NCBI RefSeq assembly: GCF_000784735.1
Contig: NZ_JSYG01000034.1
Span: forward strand, 88,393 to 152,392
Direction: 5' to 3'
From: Dickeya undicola
GTDB lineage: Bacteria > Pseudomonadota > Gammaproteobacteria > Enterobacterales > Enterobacteriaceae
Length of the DNA stretch: 64,000 nt
Shown: piece by piece, positions 54,815 to 63,491 of the stretch
Layout: each line of letters begins with the position of its first letter
Numbering within the stretch: the stretch's first letter is position 1
Made by a program: the position numbers and the translations under genes
Notes under the pieces: model-generated
The model's database searches: none
Told to the model about the DNA's origin: nothing
What the model saw: the letters and a program-made list of their open reading frames with translations, nothing else

Positions 54815-55312
54815 ATGGAACTTAGAAAGCTAGACAGTACTTTTTATCAGCATAATCCCGTGGTGCATGAAGCACTCGATTTCGACGCTAGATCAAATTC
54901 ATGGCTCGGTGGCGATAAAATCAGAGGCCATGGAATTGTCCAGATACAGCTGAATGGACTAACTTTCGCCATTCCGGTCAGGTCACATATCCGCCATGAT
55001 GACTGTCACATCATTGAGCGCGACACAAGCAGGAACGACGTCAGGGGAATGGGACTGGACTACTCTAAAGCCATGCTAATAACCGATCCGTCTTACGTTA
55101 GCGCTGAAGTCTTCCTTCTGAAAAGTAAAAAAGCCGCGAAAGACCTGCTTTCTAAAGAATCGCATGTTACCAAACAGTTTTCCAAATATGTGGCTCGTTA
55201 TGTTGAGGCCGTCAGAAAAAATGATACGAATATACTGCGCCGCGATTACCGCTTTACTACCCTGATAAACTATCATACCGAGCTTGGATTAACAGTACCG
55301 TCTGCCGAATGA
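54815..55312 (+). CDS. tenpN: Type III toxin-antitoxin endoribonuclease, TenpN/ToxN-like
   Basis: 165 residues from the ATG at 54815; an ATG at 54797 adds six. Motifs resemble the TenpN branch of the ToxN/AbiQ fold: LTFAIPVRSHIRH (49-61) where ToxN has its active-site loop, and GLDYSKAML (80-88). It should cut mRNA and its own repeat RNA, and be held by the antitoxin RNA. Known type III systems act in phage abortive infection and plasmid stability. More AT-rich than neighbouring core genes. Assigned by motif memory and locus layout, not by a search. Confidence 0.78.
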   Translation: MELRKLDSTFYQHNPVVHEALDFDARSNSWLGGDKIRGHGIVQIQLNGLTFAIPVRSHIRHDDCHIIERDTSRNDVRGMGLDYSKAMLITDPSYVSAEVFLLKSKKAAKDLLSKESHVTKQFSKYVARYVEAVRKNDTNILRRDYRFTTLINYHTELGLTVPSAE

Positions 55313-55330
55313 GCCGCAACTGCGGCTTTA
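55312..55330 (+). terminator. Terminator of the toxin gene
   Basis: 7-bp stem AGCCGCA / TGCGGCT starting in the stop codon, two-base loop as drawn (four if the last pair opens), then TTAATTAATT. Confidence 0.7.
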
Positions 55331-55487
55331 ATTAATTCTGCCCGTTGGTTTCTTTCCCCCAACAGTGCAGACCAGAATTCTATCTAGCTTCGCGCCGTTC
55401 CCACGTCCCTGCCGAATATACTACGTATAGCATTACCTGCAGCTAATTAGCACTAAGAGTGTATATAACAACCATCAAATTTAGCCG

Positions 55488-55514
55488 CCCGACGACAAAC
55501 ACAGTCGGGTTTAT
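55488..55514 (+). terminator. Hairpin at the end of the islet
   Basis: CCCGAC / GTCGGG with a 10-base loop then TTTATC. No gene clearly ends here on the plus strand; may be left from a deleted gene. Confidence 0.4.
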
Positions 55515-55531
55515 CAGCAGCCAACCCAGAA

Positions 55532-55931
55532 TCACAACACCTCAACCAGCTCAAATTCTTCAAACACCAGCAGCATAAGCGAACGTGCCTCCTATTTCAA
55601 AAAACGCCTGATGCGCTTGCTGCCAGAAAGCCAAGCTTTTGTCGCCTTCACCCTCTTTTGCTGCCATTTCCGCCGTCACATCACAGTAGCGCACCAGCGT
55701 TAACGAGCGAGTCCGAATCACGCAGGAGGGTTGCCCTGCGCCGTCCAACACAATGCTGTAATCACCGACCTGTGGTGCCTGCTCGCTTTTAAATGCGTGA
55801 TATTCGCTACAGGTCGCGGTTTTATGCCCTTCCCACACCAGTTGCAGCAGCTCATCTGCCAGCTCGGGGCTGTCACCAAATGACCAGCGCAGTGCCTCTG
55901 GGTAGTTATCTAATACTTGTTTATAGCTCAT
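55532..55931 (-). pseudogene. ASCH domain protein with frameshifted C-terminus
   Basis: The open frame 55931-55560 gives 123 residues: LRWSFGDSPELADELLQLVWEGHKTATCSEYHAF is a typical ASCH start (KTAT motif), a fold that binds RNA or modified nucleosides. After IGGTFA the expected family end appears in another frame (MLLVFEEFELVEVL, stop at 55532). This fits a small deletion of about five bases near 55575. GAGGA precedes the ATG at 55931. It may still be partly functional. Confidence 0.7.
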
Positions 55932-55947
55932 TATCGTCCTCTTCTTA

Positions 55948-55990
55948 TACCACTATGATGGCGCTATTTTCTTACGCCATCATAGTGGTA
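55948..55990. repeat. 16-bp perfect inverted repeat
   Basis: TACCACTATGATGGCG (55948-55963) and CGCCATCATAGTGGTA (55975-55990) with an 11-base loop. It lies between the endonuclease-like gene stop and the ASCH gene ribosome binding site. No T tract on either side. Confidence 0.9.
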
Positions 55991-55999
55991 ATGAGGCCA

Positions 56000-57142
56000 T
56001 CAGGAGATATTCAGCTCGACCCACACGGCAGCGTGATCCGACGCCGCCGTATCCCAGGAGGTGACGGTCGGGAATGGCGTCACCGGCTCCGCGCCTTCTT
56101 TGGCGGTGATCTTATCAATGTTATAGATACCGCGCCGCTCAATGCCGCAGGTGACCTTGGCCTGATGCAACGGCGTGGAGATGAAAATATAGTCCAGCTG
56201 GTTCAACCGTTCTCCAGCCTTACCACCCGAAAAATAATAGGTATAACGCGCCGATTCCGGCAGGGAAGGATCGATAGCAGGGTGCAAGTCCGGCACGGAA
56301 AACAGCGGTGCCAGACTGTGCCAGGGATTGGAGACATCCTCATTCAGGTCGCCCATTACCACCACATACTCCTGCTGCAGATTGTACCCGCGGGCAATAT
56401 CGGCAACCCGCTCCGCCTGTGCCCGCCGCCGTTTGGCCGCGCGTTCGCGCTCGTCATTATTACGGCCGTTCTGGCTTTTGAAGTGATTACACAACACATG
56501 CACCGGACGCGGCAGGCCAACATCGATCGTCACCTCCAGACAATCGCGGCTGAAGATCGGGGTCGATGACTCGCCAACGTCGAAAATATGGGTACGCAAT
56601 TGGGTAATGTGATGTCGCGTCAGGCAAGCAACATCAATACCGCGCGGGTCGTTCGGGCTGTCGATCAAAACATATTGAGCGAATGCCTGATCCGCCAAAA
56701 TTTGCCGGTTGAAATCGCGCAGCACCGCCATGTTCTCCACTTCCACCGCGCATAAGATATCGGCATTCAGCGCCTTGATGACCAACCCGGTATTTTTTCG
56801 CTGTTGATCGCCGAACGCTTCGGCGCGAAAAATCAGCTCGCCCAGCCAGTCGCCTCGCCCCTGGCAGCTCTTGTTAATGCGCAATCCAGTCTTGCCCGCT
56901 TCGCTTTTCCAACTACCGAGCGAGCCGCTATCCACACGAAGGTCAATGTAGGGCTGGAGATTGCTGGTCAGGGTAAAAACCCGATCTTTCAGCGCGTCGT
57001 CATATTTATCGGTATCCAGCAGCGCTTGTAACTGGCGTACTTTCTCCAATAATTCACTGCTTTGCTGTGGGTCGGGCAGGTTGAGAATCGCGGTGCGGTG
57101 AAACAGGTTTTCAACGTTATAGCTGGCAAGTCTGAGCTTCAT
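56000..57142 (-). CDS. Endonuclease/exonuclease/phosphatase family protein
   Basis: 380 residues from the ATG at 57142 with GAGGAG upstream. DNase I-like fold: SYNVENLF at the N-terminus, VEVENMAVL, CNHFKSQNG, VMGDLNEDVSN and the C-terminal SDHAAVWVEL with the catalytic His. No signal peptide. Substrate unknown; could be a nuclease or a phosphatase. Confidence 0.85.
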   Translation of the reverse strand: MKLRLASYNVENLFHRTAILNLPDPQQSSELLEKVRQLQALLDTDKYDDALKDRVFTLTSNLQPYIDLRVDSGSLGSWKSEAGKTGLRINKSCQGRGDWLGELIFRAEAFGDQQRKNTGLVIKALNADILCAVEVENMAVLRDFNRQILADQAFAQYVLIDSPNDPRGIDVACLTRHHITQLRTHIFDVGESSTPIFSRDCLEVTIDVGLPRPVHVLCNHFKSQNGRNNDERERAAKRRRAQAERVADIARGYNLQQEYVVVMGDLNEDVSNPWHSLAPLFSVPDLHPAIDPSLPESARYTYYFSGGKAGERLNQLDYIFISTPLHQAKVTCGIERRGIYNIDKITAKEGAEPVTPFPTVTSWDTAASDHAAVWVELNIS

Positions 57143-57392
57143 GGCTCCTCCTCGGGCAACAGGCAACGGCAAGACATTACAGAGTGTAGCAGCCGATTAT
57201 GACCAGCGAATATCGCCCTCCGCCCGGCGACCCTAACCTGTGGTTCTCTGTGGTAAAAACCATGATGGCTCACTATATTCATAGCGGATATAAGGCATGT
57301 CTTTTACGTGCTTGGCAAACATCACGACATCACGTAAATTCGCAGCATTTCTGACTCACAACGACAACAGCCATTACCAGGCAGGAATAATG

Positions 57393-58163
57393 ATGAAACC
57401 ATTTCGCTTAGCATTACTTACCAGCGCCTTACTGGCTACCAGCGCACTGGCTCAGGCACAAGACGATCTCAGCGCCATCAAGGCCGCAGGAGTGATTAAG
57501 TTCGGCACCGAAGGCACCTATGCCCCTTACACTTACCATGATGCTTCCGGCAAACTGGTCGGTTTCGACGTGGATGTCGGCCGTGCGGTGGCGGAAAAGC
57601 TGGGTGTAAAAGCTGAATTCGTTGAAGGCCGCTGGGATGGGTTGATTGCTGGCGTGGACGCCAAACGTTATGACGCCGTGATTAACCAGGTGGGTGTAAC
57701 CAAAGAGCGTGAGGCGAAGTATGCCTTCACCAAACCGTATATCGACGCCAAATCGGTGCTGATCGTGCGTGGCGATAACACCAGTATCAAATCATTCAAC
57801 GATCTGAAAGGCCACAAGTCTGCCCAGAGCCTGACCAGTAACTATTCCAAACTGGCGACCAGCTACGGTGCAGATATCGTGCCAACCGACGGCTTCAACC
57901 AGTCGCTGGAGCTGGTGCTGAGTGGCCGGGCCGAAGCCACCTTGAACGATAACCTGTCGTTCCTGGATTTCAAAAAGCATAAGCCCGACGCCAATGTGAA
58001 AGTGGTTGCCACTGCTGAAAGCGGCGACCCATCAGCCATTCTGGTACGTAAAAACCAGCCGCAACTGGTGGATGCGCTGAACAACGCGCTGGATCAAATC
58101 AAAGCAGACGGCACCTATAAGACGATTTCTGTGCGATACTTTGGACAAGACGTTTCCAAATAA
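57393..58163 (+). CDS. Amino acid ABC transporter substrate-binding protein, TcyJ/FliY-like
   Basis: 256 residues from the second ATG at 57393, six bases after AGGA. Signal peptide about 1-22 (LLATSALAQAQ), then family 3 solute-binding domain (GVIKFGTEGTYAPYTYHDASG). Closest in look to cystine-binding proteins. Followed by a permease 25 bases later; no ATPase gene is adjacent. Confidence 0.88.
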   Translation: MKPFRLALLTSALLATSALAQAQDDLSAIKAAGVIKFGTEGTYAPYTYHDASGKLVGFDVDVGRAVAEKLGVKAEFVEGRWDGLIAGVDAKRYDAVINQVGVTKEREAKYAFTKPYIDAKSVLIVRGDNTSIKSFNDLKGHKSAQSLTSNYSKLATSYGADIVPTDGFNQSLELVLSGRAEATLNDNLSFLDFKKHKPDANVKVVATAESGDPSAILVRKNQPQLVDALNNALDQIKADGTYKTISVRYFGQDVSK

Positions 58164-58188
58164 TGCATTGATATCGGAGTTATTGTAG

Positions 58189-58854
58189 ATGCCATCATGG
58201 CTACAACTCATGGCAGACTCCTTCTGGAGTCTGCTTTCAGCAGGATTAACCTTCACTGTTCCTCTCGCCATTCTTTCCTTTATCCTCGGTTTGATGCTGG
58301 GTGTACTGGTCGCCTTGCTGCGCCTGTACGGCCCAAAATCGCTCAAGCGAATTTGCGACTTTTATGTGTGGGTGATTCGCGGTACGCCGCTATTAGTCCA
58401 GCTGTTCCTGATTTTTTATGGTTTGCCCAACGCGGGCATCACGCTGGATGCCTTTCCCGCAGCGCTGATCGGATTCAGCCTTAACGTCGGGGCCTACAGT
58501 TCGGAAATCGTGCGCGGCGCGATCCTTTCCGTCCCCAAAGGCCAGTGGAACGCCGCCTATTCGCTCGGCATGAGTGGTGCACAAGCCATCCGTTGGGTTA
58601 TTGTGCCGCAGTCGGTATTCGTGTCGTTGCCACCGCTGGCAAATACCTTTATTTCGCTGGTCAAAGACACGTCTCTGGCCGCCGTCATCACGGTGCCGGA
58701 AATGTTTCTGGCGGCGCAGCGTATCGTGTCGGTCACCTACGAGCCGCTGATCCTCTACGTCGAAGCCGCATTAATCTATCTGCTGTTCAGCACCGTGCTG
58801 AGTAAACTGCAGGCACGGCTGGAAAAATACTACCAGCGCCACACCGTTCATTGA
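58189..58854 (+). CDS. Amino acid ABC transporter permease, TcyL-like
   Basis: 221 residues, about five helices; His/Glu/Gln family permease with the EAA-type loop SLGMSGAQAIRWVIVPQ. Likely forms the channel for the preceding binding protein. Confidence 0.88.
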   Translation: MPSWLQLMADSFWSLLSAGLTFTVPLAILSFILGLMLGVLVALLRLYGPKSLKRICDFYVWVIRGTPLLVQLFLIFYGLPNAGITLDAFPAALIGFSLNVGAYSSEIVRGAILSVPKGQWNAAYSLGMSGAQAIRWVIVPQSVFVSLPPLANTFISLVKDTSLAAVITVPEMFLAAQRIVSVTYEPLILYVEAALIYLLFSTVLSKLQARLEKYYQRHTVH

Positions 58855-58862
58855 TGACTGAC

Positions 58863-58895
58863 AGGCAGGCTGTCTGGCCTGCCTATCCTCTCTCA
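58863..58895 (+). terminator. Terminator after the permease gene
   Basis: Perfect 8-bp stem AGGCAGGC / GCCTGCCT, loop TGTCTG, then a pyrimidine-rich tail. Confidence 0.7.
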
Positions 58896-59018
58896 TCCAT
58901 TTTTTGTCGGCACCCTGTTTCAGCCAGAGCGTGCTGCACTAAAACAGATAGCACCGCCGCTGGCAGTTGCCCTCCTTGAGGCAGCCTCGGCGCACTAACC
59001 CCCGGTTTTTAGATAAGT

Positions 59019-59065
59019 TGCACCAAATTGGATCAGTCGTAATCCATTCCCTCCATTTTGGTGCA
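59019..59065 (+). promoter_or_regulatory. Paired NtrC-like enhancer sites
   Basis: Compared with TGCACCA-N3-TGGTGCA: TGCACCAAATTGGATCA at 59019-59035 has a perfect left half, and CCCTCCATTTTGGTGCA at 59049-59065 a perfect right half. Their centres are 30 bases apart, about three helical turns, and lie about 130-160 bases before the predicted start. Confidence 0.65.
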
Positions 59066-59161
59066 CCCTATGCCTTCCCTTTATCCCCCCATACCTCTGA
59101 TTTATCCCAGCGCACCACTGATACGATTTAGTTTCTTGCCTGTAGCACGCTTATTACAAGC

Positions 59162-59178
59162 TGGCATTGTTTTTGCTT
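59162..59178 (+). promoter_or_regulatory. Sigma-54 promoter of aapJQMP
   Basis: TGGCATTGTTTTTGCTT has GG at 59163-59164 and GC at 59175-59176 with ten bases between, matching the -24/-12 consensus TGGCAC-N5-TTGCW. About 110 bases before the aapJ ATG. Confidence 0.78.
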
Positions 59179-59289
59179 TCTGATAACGACGGCTCCCGTA
59201 TCCGGGATACAACGCCGACAGACAGAGCAGGCGCAGCCATGACTGCGCCAAAACACAACAGCACATTACTATTACATTAGGCACATACG

Positions 59290-60321
59290 ATGATTATGAA
59301 AAAAGTGATTATGTCCACGCTGGTCGCCAGCGCTTCACTGTTTGCCTTCATCAACCAGGCACACGCAGGCTCAACTTTGGATGCCATTCAGAAGAAAGGG
59401 TTCGTGCAGTGCGGTATCAGTGATGGACTTCCTGGTTTCTCGTATGCCGATGCCAACGGCAAATACTCCGGTATCGACGTTGACGTCTGCCGTGGTGTCG
59501 CTGCGGCCATTTTTGGCGATGCCAATAAAGTCAAATTCACCCCGCTGACCGCCAAAGAGCGCTTCACCGCCCTGCAGTCTGGCGAAGTAGACTTGCTGTC
59601 CCGCAATACTACCTGGACTTCCTCCCGTGACGGCGGCATGGGCCTGCTGTTCACCGGCGTGACCTACTACGACGGTATCGGCTTCCTGACCCATAACAAA
59701 GCCGGTTTGAAGAGCGCTAAAGAGCTGGACGGCGCAACCGTTTGTATCCAGGCTGGCACCGACACCGAACTGAACGTAGCCGACTACTTCAAAACCCATA
59801 ACATGAAATACACCCCGGTGACTTTCGACCGTTCTGACGAAAGCGCCAAAGCGCTGGATTCCGGCCGCTGCGATACGCTGGCTTCCGACCAGTCTCAGTT
59901 GTACGCCCTGCGTATCAAACTGGGCAAACCGGCCGACTTTGTGGTACTGCCGGAAGTGATCTCCAAAGAACCGCTGGGACCGGTAGTGCGTCGCGGTGAT
60001 GAAGACTGGTTTGCCATTGTCCGCTGGACGTTGTTTGCCATGCTGAACGCCGAAGAAATGGGCGTGACGTCTCAGAACGTCGATCAGATGACGGCTAAGC
60101 CGACTACCCCGGATATGGCACACCTGCTGGGTAAAGAAGGTAACTTTGGTAAAGACCTGAAACTGCCAGCTGACTGGGCGTACAAAATCGTTAAACAGGT
60201 AGGTAACTACGGCGAAGTGTTTGAACGCAACGTGGGTCAGGGCAGTGAGCTGAAAATTAAGCGTGGCCTGAACGAACTGTGGAACAAAGGCGGCATCCAG
60301 TACGCCCCTGCCGTTCGCTGA
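59290..60321 (+). CDS. aapJ: General L-amino acid ABC transporter substrate-binding protein
   Basis: 343 residues. Signal peptide (MSTLVASASLFAFINQAHAG, cut near residue 26), then the AapJ/YhdW binding domain (GFVQCGISDGLPGFSYADANG). E. coli homologue yhdW. An ATG at 59296 is the alternative start. A hairpin after the gene probably raises its level over the permeases. Confidence 0.95.
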   Translation: MIMKKVIMSTLVASASLFAFINQAHAGSTLDAIQKKGFVQCGISDGLPGFSYADANGKYSGIDVDVCRGVAAAIFGDANKVKFTPLTAKERFTALQSGEVDLLSRNTTWTSSRDGGMGLLFTGVTYYDGIGFLTHNKAGLKSAKELDGATVCIQAGTDTELNVADYFKTHNMKYTPVTFDRSDESAKALDSGRCDTLASDQSQLYALRIKLGKPADFVVLPEVISKEPLGPVVRRGDEDWFAIVRWTLFAMLNAEEMGVTSQNVDQMTAKPTTPDMAHLLGKEGNFGKDLKLPADWAYKIVKQVGNYGEVFERNVGQGSELKIKRGLNELWNKGGIQYAPAVR

Positions 60322-60337
60322 TTTCTGATGTAAAACC

Positions 60338-60375
60338 GGGCACGTGCTGCGAACCAGCCGTGCCCTTGCTTTATC
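60338..60375 (+). terminator. Attenuating hairpin between aapJ and aapQ
   Basis: GGGCACG / CGTGCCC arms (60338-60344, 60359-60365) with further inner pairing GCTG / CAGC, then TTGCTTTATC. Such hairpins commonly let the binding protein outnumber membrane subunits. Confidence 0.6.
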
Positions 60376-60393
60376 TGTCACTGAGGCTCCAAC

Positions 60394-61572
60394 ATGCTGC
60401 AACGCCCAACCGTGAAAGGTGATTTATCACTGACTAATCCAGCGGTGCGCGCCTGGTTGTATCAAATCCTGGCGGTCATCATCGTCGTGGTTACCGTCGG
60501 TTATCTGCTGCACAACACGGTAACCAATCTGGAGCAGCGCGGAATTACGTCAGGTTTTGCCTTTTTGAACAACAGCGCCGGCTTTGGCATTGTCCAGCAC
60601 CTGATTGACTACAATCAGGACGACACCTATGCCCGCGTCTTTGTTATTGGCCTGCTTAATACGCTGCTGGTTTCAGCTATCTGTATCATCTGCGCCTCAC
60701 TGCTGGGGTTTATCGTCGGTCTGGCTCGTCTGTCCGATAACTGGCTGTTGCGTAAACTGTCCACTATCTATATCGAGACATTCCGTAATATTCCGCCACT
60801 GCTGCAGATCTTCTTCTGGTATTTCGCGGTACTACGCAACCTGCCGGGACCGCGCCAGGCGGTAAACGCGTTCGATGCCTTTTTCCTGAGCAATCGTGGA
60901 TTGTATATTCCGGCTGCTGAGTTTGGCCCTGGGATACTTCCTTCGATACTGGTGCTGATCATTACATTGGTCGCCGCCGCCATGATTTTTCGCCGCAATA
61001 AACGCTACCATGCCCTTACCGGTCAGCAACGCAGGTCATGGCCGATTCCATTGGCGATGCTCGTGGTGTTGCTGGGCTTATCGCATCTCATCTTTGGTGC
61101 AGCACTGCACTGGGACTTTCCGGCCCTCAAAGGATTTAACTTTAGCGGTGGTCTGGTGCTGATTCCTGAACTGGCAGCCTTGGCGCTGGCATTATCGGTG
61201 TATACCTCCTCCTTTATCGCCGAAATCATCCGCTCCGGGATCCAGTCCGTCTCTTATGGGCAACACGAAGCAGCACTGTCGTTGGGCCTGCCCAAACCGG
61301 TCACCCTGCGTAAGGTTATTCTGCCGCAGGCGCTGCGTGTGATTATTCCGCCATTGACCAGCCAGTATCTGAACGTGGTGAAAAACTCGTCGTTGGCTGC
61401 CGCCATCGGTTATCCAGATATGGTGTCGTTGTTCGCTGGCACCGTACTGAACCAGACCGGCCAGGCCATCGAAACCATCGCCATCACCATGTCGGTCTAC
61501 CTGATTATCAGCCTGCTGATCTCGTTACTGATGAACATCTATAACCGGAAAATCGCCTTAATTGAGCGTTAA
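60394..61572 (+). CDS. aapQ: General L-amino acid ABC transporter permease AapQ
   Basis: 392 residues, about eight helices, with permease motif YGQHEAALSLGLPKPVTLRKVILPQ. E. coli homologue yhdX. Ten bases before aapM. Confidence 0.94.
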   Translation: MLQRPTVKGDLSLTNPAVRAWLYQILAVIIVVVTVGYLLHNTVTNLEQRGITSGFAFLNNSAGFGIVQHLIDYNQDDTYARVFVIGLLNTLLVSAICIICASLLGFIVGLARLSDNWLLRKLSTIYIETFRNIPPLLQIFFWYFAVLRNLPGPRQAVNAFDAFFLSNRGLYIPAAEFGPGILPSILVLIITLVAAAMIFRRNKRYHALTGQQRRSWPIPLAMLVVLLGLSHLIFGAALHWDFPALKGFNFSGGLVLIPELAALALALSVYTSSFIAEIIRSGIQSVSYGQHEAALSLGLPKPVTLRKVILPQALRVIIPPLTSQYLNVVKNSSLAAAIGYPDMVSLFAGTVLNQTGQAIETIAITMSVYLIISLLISLLMNIYNRKIALIER

Positions 61573-61581
61573 AGGAATAGG

Positions 61582-62676
61582 ATGACCATGATTACACACA
61601 CACCATCCAACCCGACGCCCATTAACCGCGCTATCGTCTGGGCGCGACGGAACCTGTTCTCCAACATCACCAATAGCCTGCTGACACTGGCCTGTCTGTG
61701 GCTGCTGTGGACGCTGCTCCCGCCGCTGCTGAACTGGGCCATTCTCAAAGCCAACTGGGTTGGGTCTACCCGTGCAGATTGCACCAGCGACGGTGCGTGC
61801 TGGGTGTTTATCCACGCCCGCTTCGAGCAATTCATGTACGGCCTTTACCCCCGGGAGGAGCTCTGGCGTATCAATTTCGCGCTGGTACTGGCACTGATCA
61901 GTATCCTGCCGATGTTCTGGCGTAACCTGCCGCACCGCGGTCGTTACATCGCCGTCTGGTGCGTGGTTTATCCGTTGATCGCCTGGTGGTTGCTGTTCGG
62001 TGGTTTTGGCGGCCTGAGTCGGGTGGAAACTCGCCAGTGGGGTGGCCTGACGTTAACCATCATCATCGCAGCCATCGGCATCGCTGGCGCTTTGCCACTG
62101 GGAATCCTGCTGGCATTGGGACGTCGCTCCAATATGCCGATACTGCGGGCGCTCTGCGTGATTTTCATTGAGTTTTGGCGCGGCGTTCCACTGATCACTG
62201 TACTGTTCATGTCCTCCGTCATGCTGCCTTTGTTTCTGACGGAAGGCACCAACATCGACAAACTGTTGCGTGCGCTGGTCGGGGTGATTCTGTTCCAGTC
62301 CGCCTATGTGGCGGAAGTGGTCCGCGGCGGTCTGCAAGCGCTACCCAAGGGGCAATATGAAGCGGCTCAGTCTCTGGCGCTCGGCTACTGGCGTATGCAG
62401 GGGCTGGTGATTCTGCCTCAGGCTCTGAAGATGGTGATACCCGGTCTGGTCAACACCATCATCGCGCTGTTCAAAGACACCAGCCTGGTGATCATCATCG
62501 GCCTGTTCGACCTGTTCAGCAGTATTCAGCAAGCGACCGTTGATCCGGCCTGGCTGGGAATGTCCACGGAAGGCTATGTGTTTGCCGCCATCCTCTATTG
62601 GATCTTCTGTTTCAGCATGTCGCGTTATAGCCAGCATTTAGAAAAACGTTTTGATACCGGACGCAAGTCTCATTGA
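61582..62676 (+). CDS. aapM: General L-amino acid ABC transporter permease AapM
   Basis: 364 residues, about eight helices, with EAA loop [21 protein letters not shown]. coli homologue yhdY. Pairs with AapQ. Confidence 0.94.
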   Translation: MTMITHTPSNPTPINRAIVWARRNLFSNITNSLLTLACLWLLWTLLPPLLNWAILKANWVGSTRADCTSDGACWVFIHARFEQFMYGLYPREELWRINFALVLALISILPMFWRNLPHRGRYIAVWCVVYPLIAWWLLFGGFGGLSRVETRQWGGLTLTIIIAAIGIAGALPLGILLALGRRSNMPILRALCVIFIEFWRGVPLITVLFMSSVMLPLFLTEGTNIDKLLRALVGVILFQSAYVAEVVRGGLQALPKGQYEAAQSLALGYWRMQGLVILPQALKMVIPGLVNTIIALFKDTSLVIIIGLFDLFSSIQQATVDPAWLGMSTEGYVFAAILYWIFCFSMSRYSQHLEKRFDTGRKSH

Positions 62677-62684
62677 GGTTACCC

Positions 62685-63446
62685 ATGAACCAGGACACGT
62701 TAACACCATCTTCCGACTACATGATCACGCTGGAAAACGTGAATAAGTGGTATGGGCAGTTCCACGTACTGAAAAATATCAACCTGCAGGTCAAGCAAGG
62801 GGAACGCATTGTTCTGTGCGGACCGTCAGGCTCCGGTAAATCAACTACCATCCGCTGTATCAACCATCTGGAAGAACATCAGCAAGGGCGCATTGTGGTA
62901 GACGGTATCGAACTCAATCACGATAGCCGCAATATCGAGAAAATCAGAACAGAAGTAGGCATGGTATTCCAACATTTCAACCTGTTCCCGCATCTGACGG
63001 TTCTACAGAACTGTACGTTAGCACCGTGCTGGGTCCGTAACATGCCGAAAAAGGAAGCCGAAGAGCTGGCGATGCACTATCTGGAACGGGTCCGTATCGC
63101 TGCACATGCCCATAAATACCCTGGTCAGCTTTCCGGCGGCCAGCAACAGCGTGTCGCAATTGCCCGCTCATTGTGCATGAAACCGAAAATCATGCTGTTT
63201 GACGAACCAACATCAGCGCTGGATCCAGAGATGGTGAAAGAGGTACTGGATACTATGCTGGGTCTGGCAGAAGATGGAATGACCATGCTGTGTGTGACCC
63301 ATGAAATGGGCTTTGCTCGTACGGTAGCCAATCGGGTGATCTTTATGGATCAAGGCGAGATCGTCGAACAGGCTCCGCCGGATATCTTCTTCGGCAGCCC
63401 ACGTTCAGAACGTACACAAACGTTCCTGGCTCAGATACTGCACTAA
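62685..63446 (+). CDS. aapP: General L-amino acid ABC transporter ATP-binding protein AapP
   Basis: 253 residues from the ATG at 62685 (GAGG six bases upstream). Walker [10 protein letters not shown], signature LSGGQQQR, Walker [16 protein letters not shown]. coli homologue yhdZ. Might also serve the nearby orphan binding protein/permease pair. Confidence 0.96.
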   Translation: MNQDTLTPSSDYMITLENVNKWYGQFHVLKNINLQVKQGERIVLCGPSGSGKSTTIRCINHLEEHQQGRIVVDGIELNHDSRNIEKIRTEVGMVFQHFNLFPHLTVLQNCTLAPCWVRNMPKKEAEELAMHYLERVRIAAHAHKYPGQLSGGQQQRVAIARSLCMKPKIMLFDEPTSALDPEMVKEVLDTMLGLAEDGMTMLCVTHEMGFARTVANRVIFMDQGEIVEQAPPDIFFGSPRSERTQTFLAQILH

Positions 63447-63464
63447 TAACACCCACCCCTTCTC

Positions 63465-63491
63465 AAGCCCGCTCACCGTAGCGGGCTTTTT
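63465..63491 (+). terminator. Terminator of aapJQMP
   Basis: Perfect 9-bp stem AAGCCCGCT / AGCGGGCTT, loop CACCGT, then TTTTT. Confidence 0.92.

Larger units (their letters stand above)
58855..59289. other. Regulatory region upstream of aapJ
   Basis: 435 bases without a gene: a terminator for the upstream pair (58863-58890), two NtrC-like sites (59019-59065) and a sigma-54 promoter (59162-59178). No open frame with a good start is seen. Confidence 0.8.

Noticed and set aside
55313..55531. Possible gene or tRNA remnant after the toxin
   Set aside because: Only short frames and one hairpin are visible; no cloverleaf or conserved tRNA arm could be found.
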